From positions 1 through 8,926 of the forward strand of contig CALKMS010000054.1 in the NCBI GenBank assembly GCA_938091145.1: a DNA stretch of 8,926 nucleotides, in the 5' to 3' direction. This DNA comes from an uncultured bacterium (GTDB lineage: Bacteria; Actinomycetota; Aquicultoria; SKW223; CALKMS01). This document shows, in pieces, positions 6,005-8,926 of this stretch. Positions within the stretch are counted from its first letter, which is position 1, and every line of letters begins with the position of its first letter. The notes under the pieces were generated by a model that was given only the letters and a program-made list of their open reading frames with translations, made no database searches and was not told the origin of the DNA. The translations under genes were made by a program, and so were the position numbers.

Positions 6005-6725
6005 GCTTGACCTCCACGTTCACACCCTAGCTTCGGGACATGCTTTCAGCACTATTTCTGAATCAATTAAGGTTGCTCAAAAAAAGGGTTTAAAAGGTAT
6101 TGCTTTCTTAGAGCATGGTCCCGCTTTGCCCGGAGGAGCTCATCCCTATTATTTTTCAAACTTAAAAGTCTTACCTCGTGAAATAAATGGAGTTCAAGTT
6201 TTTTTTGGGGCTGAAACAAACATTGTTGATGACAATGGTCGTTTAGACCTCGAAGATACCATTCTTTCTGAACTTGACTTTGTGGGGGTGGCTTTCCATC
6301 CTCGCTGTGGTTATGAGAATCAAGGTGCTGTTAAGAATACAGAAGTTTTGCTCAAAGCTCTCGAAAACCCTTACGTGGATATGGTGGTACATCCTGCAAA
6401 CCGAGCTTTTCCTCTGGAAATTGATCCAATAGTTGAGGCAGCCAAAGAAAAAAGAGTAATTGTTGAAATAAATAACAACTCACTCTTGCCCATTACGACG
6501 CGACAGGGGGCAAGAGAGCTTACTATTGAGTTTGCTTTGAAATGCTTTGAAGAACACGTGTTGGTTGCATTAAACTCGGACGCTCATTACGCTGATTTGA
6601 TTGGTAAAGTTGATGAAGCTTATGAGTTAATAAAAGAAAAGAACGTCTTGCCTGAATTGATTGTTAACTCCCGACTCGAAGTCTTTCTCAGTTATTTGCA
6701 AGAAAAGAAAAAAGGGAAGGAATGA
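5991..6725 (+). CDS. PHP-domain metal-dependent phosphoesterase, YcdX-like
   Basis: The 244-residue protein is a single PHP domain resembling the E. coli YcdX group, trinuclear-metal (zinc in known structures) phosphatases whose physiological substrate is unsettled. The expected ligands appear in order: DLHVHT with His9 and His11, then His17 (GHAFST), His42 in LEHGP, His51 (AHPYY), Glu75 in GAETN, His103 in AFHPR, His134 in VVHPAN, and Asp197 and His199 in NSDAH. The INNNS segment (160-164) is also family-like. YcdX has TDHG where this protein has LEHG, but the histidine is kept. ATG 5991 overlaps glyA by 14 bases and has GGAG at 5983-5986. It is not a histidinol phosphatase or PolX by length and motif pattern. 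The substrate cannot be read from sequence. Its position between glyA and a transketolase suggests a phosphorylated metabolite, which is weak inference. Confidence 0.87.
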   Translation: MGRFELDLHVHTLASGHAFSTISESIKVAQKKGLKGIAFLEHGPALPGGAHPYYFSNLKVLPREINGVQVFFGAETNIVDDNGRLDLEDTILSELDFVGVAFHPRCGYENQGAVKNTEVLLKALENPYVDMVVHPANRAFPLEIDPIVEAAKEKRVIVEINNNSLLPITTRQGARELTIEFALKCFEEHVLVALNSDAHYADLIGKVDEAYELIKEKNVLPELIVNSRLEVFLSYLQEKKKGKE

Positions 6726-7396
6726 AGCGAATTCTAATCTTTTTTCTCCTTCTTTGCTTGGTTTTTGTCTTTTTAATCTATCCGATGTTGATAGCTTATT
6801 TCTTTAAAACATTGGTTAAAAACGAGCTTTCTCGCCGGTTTAAAGGCATGGATATTGAAGTTAAGGTGGATGTTACCCCTTTTTTCATTTTTTCCAGTCA
6901 GTTTGACAAAGTGGAAGGGAGAATCATTTCCTCCCCTTACGTCAATGCCGATTTTGAGTTTATTAAGTTTCAACTTGATGGGGTAAAGGTGAAGGTTAGA
7001 GCTTTGCTTAGTGGTAGATCACCTACCAATTCAGTTGTCTGGAAAAGTTTTGTGTTGTCGGGTGGTGCGACTGTCGAGCAAGCTAATTCATTCATTGAAA
7101 GCCAAGGTTTCCCTTTGCGAATTGAAACTAACAATGGAAAAATATTGGCAAGTCCTTTGGGAATAAAGTTGCCTTGGCTTTTTGGCGATAAGGAGCAGAT
7201 AGTTATTTTTGATCCGAAAGAAAAGGAGAGAAGCCTGGAAAATCTGTTAAAGCTGGCAAGTGAGGGTTTTTCAGTAGACCTCGACCAGGTGGCTTTAAAA
7301 GAGATAAAGGTTTCAGCTGGTAGAATAGAGTGGGCATTGGAAATTAAAGCACGTGACTCGCTGGCGCTACAAAACTTTTTGGAGGGATTCCAGTGA
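6722..7396 (+). CDS. Membrane-anchored DUF2993 (LmeA-like) protein, function unknown
   Basis: The 224-residue protein begins with a strongly hydrophobic stretch at about 4-28 after MKR. This is a single membrane anchor or an uncleaved signal, and the rest is probably outside the membrane. The body is beta-rich and fits DUF2993, the family that includes actinobacterial LmeA, an envelope protein linked to lipomannan elongation. Supporting features are the alternating VEVKVDVTP-like strand (46-53), the DKVEGRIIS turn (62-70), the VNADFEFIKFQLDGVKVKVRALLSG block (74-98) and the GGATVEQANSFIES segment (114-127). The assignment rests on overall pattern, as there is no catalytic motif, so the family call is moderate and the role unknown. 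ATG 6722 overlaps the PHP stop as ATGA, with GGGAAGG at 6714-6720 very close upstream. Its GTGA end starts the transketolase gene. Confidence 0.68.
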   Translation: MKRILIFFLLLCLVFVFLIYPMLIAYFFKTLVKNELSRRFKGMDIEVKVDVTPFFIFSSQFDKVEGRIISSPYVNADFEFIKFQLDGVKVKVRALLSGRSPTNSVVWKSFVLSGGATVEQANSFIESQGFPLRIETNNGKILASPLGIKLPWLFGDKEQIVIFDPKEKERSLENLLKLASEGFSVDLDQVALKEIKVSAGRIEWALEIKARDSLALQNFLEGFQ

Positions 7397-8241
7397 AAAT
7401 CAGTGAATCCGAACTCAAAAAACTGGAGAAGAAAGCCTGTCAGTTGCGCTGGGATGTGGTGAAAATGATTGGCGAGGCTGGCTCCGGTCACCCAGGGGGT
7501 TCTCTCTCAGCGGTTGAGATTGTTACCGCTCTTTATTTTCACATAATGCGGCATAAGCCGGATTGTCCTGAATGGGAAGACCGCGACCGATTTGTTTTGA
7601 GCAAAGGACATGCCGCGCCGGTTCTCTATGCGGCTTTGGCTGAAAGTGGTTATTTTCCGCGTGATACTCTTTGGTCTCTAAGAAAGCTGGGCTCGATTCT
7701 TCAAGGACATCCAGACATGAAAAGGACCCCTGGGGTAGAAGTTTCAACTGGCTCGCTTGGGCAGGGATTTTCAGTTGCTTGTGGGATGGCTTTAGCTGGG
7801 AAGATGGACAAGAAAAACTATCGGGTTTTTGCTTTGTTAGGGGATGGCGAAATTCAAGCTGGAATTGTTTGGGAGGCGGCGATGTTTGCTTCTCATTATC
7901 ACCTTGATAACTTATGCGCTTTTATTGATTTTAACCATCTTCAAATTGACGGGCCGGTTGAAGAGGTGATGAATATTGAGCCAGTTGTTGAAAAATGGAG
8001 GGCTTTCGGTTGGTGGGTAAAAAAAATTAATGGCCACTCAATTTTGGAGATTATTGAAGCAGTTGAAGAGGCTAAGGAGGTTAAAAATCGACCCCAGATG
8101 ATACTGGCGGAGACTCTCAAAGGAAAAGGTGTTGCTTGTATGGAAGGTGTGGTTGACTTTCACGGCAAGCCTCCAAGTTATGAACAAATGATTGATGCTT
8201 TAAAGAATTTTGAGGAAATGATGGGTAATATCGATGACTAA
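7393..8241 (+). CDS. tkt: Transketolase, N-terminal (thiamine diphosphate-binding) subunit
   Basis: This is the first half of a transketolase encoded as two polypeptides. Transketolase moves two-carbon units between sugar phosphates, joining the pentose phosphate pathway and glycolysis. The 282 residues carry the pyrophosphate-binding part of the ThDP site: GSGHPGGSLSAVEI (30-43) with His33, LSKGHAAPVLYAAL (69-82) with His73, GHPD (105-108) and STGSLGQGFSVACGMALAGK (118-137). The metal-binding signature runs from GDGE at 150-153 to DFN at 179-181. Length and end point match N-terminal subunits of split transketolases, whereas fused enzymes are about 620-670 residues. GTG 7393 overlaps the previous stop as GTGA and has GGAGGGA at 7381-7387, a strong Shine-Dalgarno. 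A dihydroxyacetone synthase-like or other ThDP transferase role is less likely. Confidence 0.95.
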   Translation: MKISESELKKLEKKACQLRWDVVKMIGEAGSGHPGGSLSAVEIVTALYFHIMRHKPDCPEWEDRDRFVLSKGHAAPVLYAALAESGYFPRDTLWSLRKLGSILQGHPDMKRTPGVEVSTGSLGQGFSVACGMALAGKMDKKNYRVFALLGDGEIQAGIVWEAAMFASHYHLDNLCAFIDFNHLQIDGPVEEVMNIEPVVEKWRAFGWWVKKINGHSILEIIEAVEEAKEVKNRPQMILAETLKGKGVACMEGVVDFHGKPPSYEQMIDALKNFEEMMGNIDD

Positions 8242-8926
8242 AGGAAAACCACGAGCAACTCGAGAAGCTTTGGGCGATGCTCTTTTAGAACTGGGGGAGA
8301 CTAATCCTCAAGTGGTAGCTCTTGATGCTGATCTTGCCAAGTCTACCTATATAATTAAGTTTGCTCAAAAATATCCGGATCGGTTTATTGAATGCGGCAT
8401 TCAAGAGCAAAATATGATGGGGGTGGCGGCAGGTTTAGCTAGATCAGGTAAGATTTGCTATACTGGTTCTTTTGCTGTTTTTGCCTGTGGTCGCGCTTTT
8501 GAAATAGTTCGGAATATTATTGGTTACTGCCGTCTAAATGTTAAACTTTGTCCCACACACGCTGGCATTAGTGTTGGAGAGGATGGTTCTTCACACCAAA
8601 CTTACGAAGATATCGCATTAATGAGAACGATCCCGGGGATGAAAGTCATTGTTCCAGCAGATTATAACGAGGCTAAGTCAGCGATTTTAAAAGCAGCGGA
8701 AATTGATGGTCCTGTTTTTGTTCGTTTGGGAAGGCCAGCTGTACCACAGATTTTCCCAGCTGATTATCGGTTTGAATTGAGCAAATACTCTATAATGCGG
8801 TCAGGCAAGGATGTTTCGATTATTGCTTGTGGTTTAATGTTAAGTGCTTCTCTTGAGGCAGCTGAGAAGCTGGAGAAAGATGGAATAGAAGCTGAAGTGA
8901 TTAACGCCTCAACTATTAAGCCTCTT
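8234..8926 (+). CDS. tkt: Transketolase, C-terminal (pyrimidine-binding) subunit, truncated by window end
   Basis: A frame opens at ATG 8234 and stays open to the last base, giving 231 residues. Family members are about 305-320, so roughly the last 80 residues lie outside. It is the partner of the preceding gene and completes the active site as a heteromer. Visible features are the start MTKGKPRATREALGDAL, ALDADLAKST (29-38), the catalytic-glutamate motif GIQEQNMMGVAAGLA (55-69, Glu58 expected to activate ThDP), GSFAVFACGRAFE (78-90), the LCPTHAGISVGEDGSSHQ segment (105-122) and the C-terminal transketolase domain starting near VSIIACG (194-200). The start overlaps the N-subunit gene by eight bases and lacks a clear nearby Shine-Dalgarno, so translation is probably coupled. 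This would help keep the two subunits at equal amounts. No DXS-specific features are seen; DXS is a single longer chain. Confidence 0.95.
   Translation, partial: MTKGKPRATREALGDALLELGETNPQVVALDADLAKSTYIIKFAQKYPDRFIECGIQEQNMMGVAAGLARSGKICYTGSFAVFACGRAFEIVRNIIGYCRLNVKLCPTHAGISVGEDGSSHQTYEDIALMRTIPGMKVIVPADYNEAKSAILKAAEIDGPVFVRLGRPAVPQIFPADYRFELSKYSIMRSGKDVSIIACGLMLSASLEAAEKLEKDGIEAEVINASTIKPL

Noticed and set aside
6970..7491. 173-residue minus-strand open frame across the DUF2993 gene and the tkt start
   Set aside because: It spans a gene junction on the opposite strand without any visible family motif. The plus-strand frames have coherent Shine-Dalgarno sites and overlaps.
7671..7907. 78-residue plus-strand open frame inside the transketolase N-subunit gene
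   Set aside because: It is an out-of-frame shadow rich in Trp, Ser and Gly, lying over the conserved ThDP-binding region of the real gene.
8791..8796. TATAAT inside the transketolase C-subunit gene
   Set aside because: There is no -35 at suitable spacing and the hexamer lies in the middle of a conserved coding region, so it is probably chance.

Overview
The window is one densely packed, entirely plus-strand block of a bacterial chromosome. It reads as housekeeping and central metabolism, not as an accessory island. I see no transposase, integrase, CRISPR array, tRNA, rRNA or phage gene. Base composition looks moderately AT-rich throughout, and no gene stands out as foreign. The order transaldolase-like gene, rho, rpmE (zinc type), DUF1385 membrane protein, prfA, prmC, glyA resembles clostridial Firmicutes and related Gram-positive or 'Terrabacteria' lineages. 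The DUF2993 gene and the transketolase split into two subunits fit an anaerobic, deep-branching member of that assemblage. I cannot name a genus, and this placement is inferred from gene order and gene content only.

Layout. Bases 1-258 hold the C-terminal end of a fructose-6-phosphate aldolase/transaldolase-like protein. Next come transcription terminator Rho (279-1652) and ribosomal protein bL31 (1670-1885). A gap of about 140 bases (1886-2027) is the only real intergenic space. It carries a good candidate sigma70-type promoter whose -35 to spacer region is covered by a perfect 7+7 inverted repeat, followed by a short leader with an unattached Shine-Dalgarno and a tiny ORF. From about 2028 to the end of the window there is an unbroken chain of eight genes: DUF1385 membrane protein, prfA (RF1), prmC (RF1/RF2 glutamine methyltransferase), glyA (serine hydroxymethyltransferase), a YcdX-like PHP hydrolase, a membrane-anchored DUF2993-like protein, and the N- and C-terminal transketolase subunits. 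The last gene runs off the window. Every junction in this chain is an overlap of 1 to 14 bases, so the genes are probably translated in a coupled way from a shared transcript.

How the genes work together. PrmC methylates the GGQ glutamine of RF1, so prfA and prmC form a functional pair. PrmC uses S-adenosylmethionine, and GlyA supplies one-carbon units that can feed methionine and SAM, which is a plausible but unproven metabolic link. The transaldolase-like enzyme at the left edge and the split transketolase at the right edge both act on sugar phosphates of the non-oxidative pentose phosphate pathway. The DUF1385, PHP and DUF2993 proteins have no assigned role here and are the most worthwhile unknowns. 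I found no convincing new multi-gene system. The non-routine observations are the promoter/operator arrangement, the leader ORF, start-codon corrections for prfA and the DUF1385 gene, and the fully overlapping operon.
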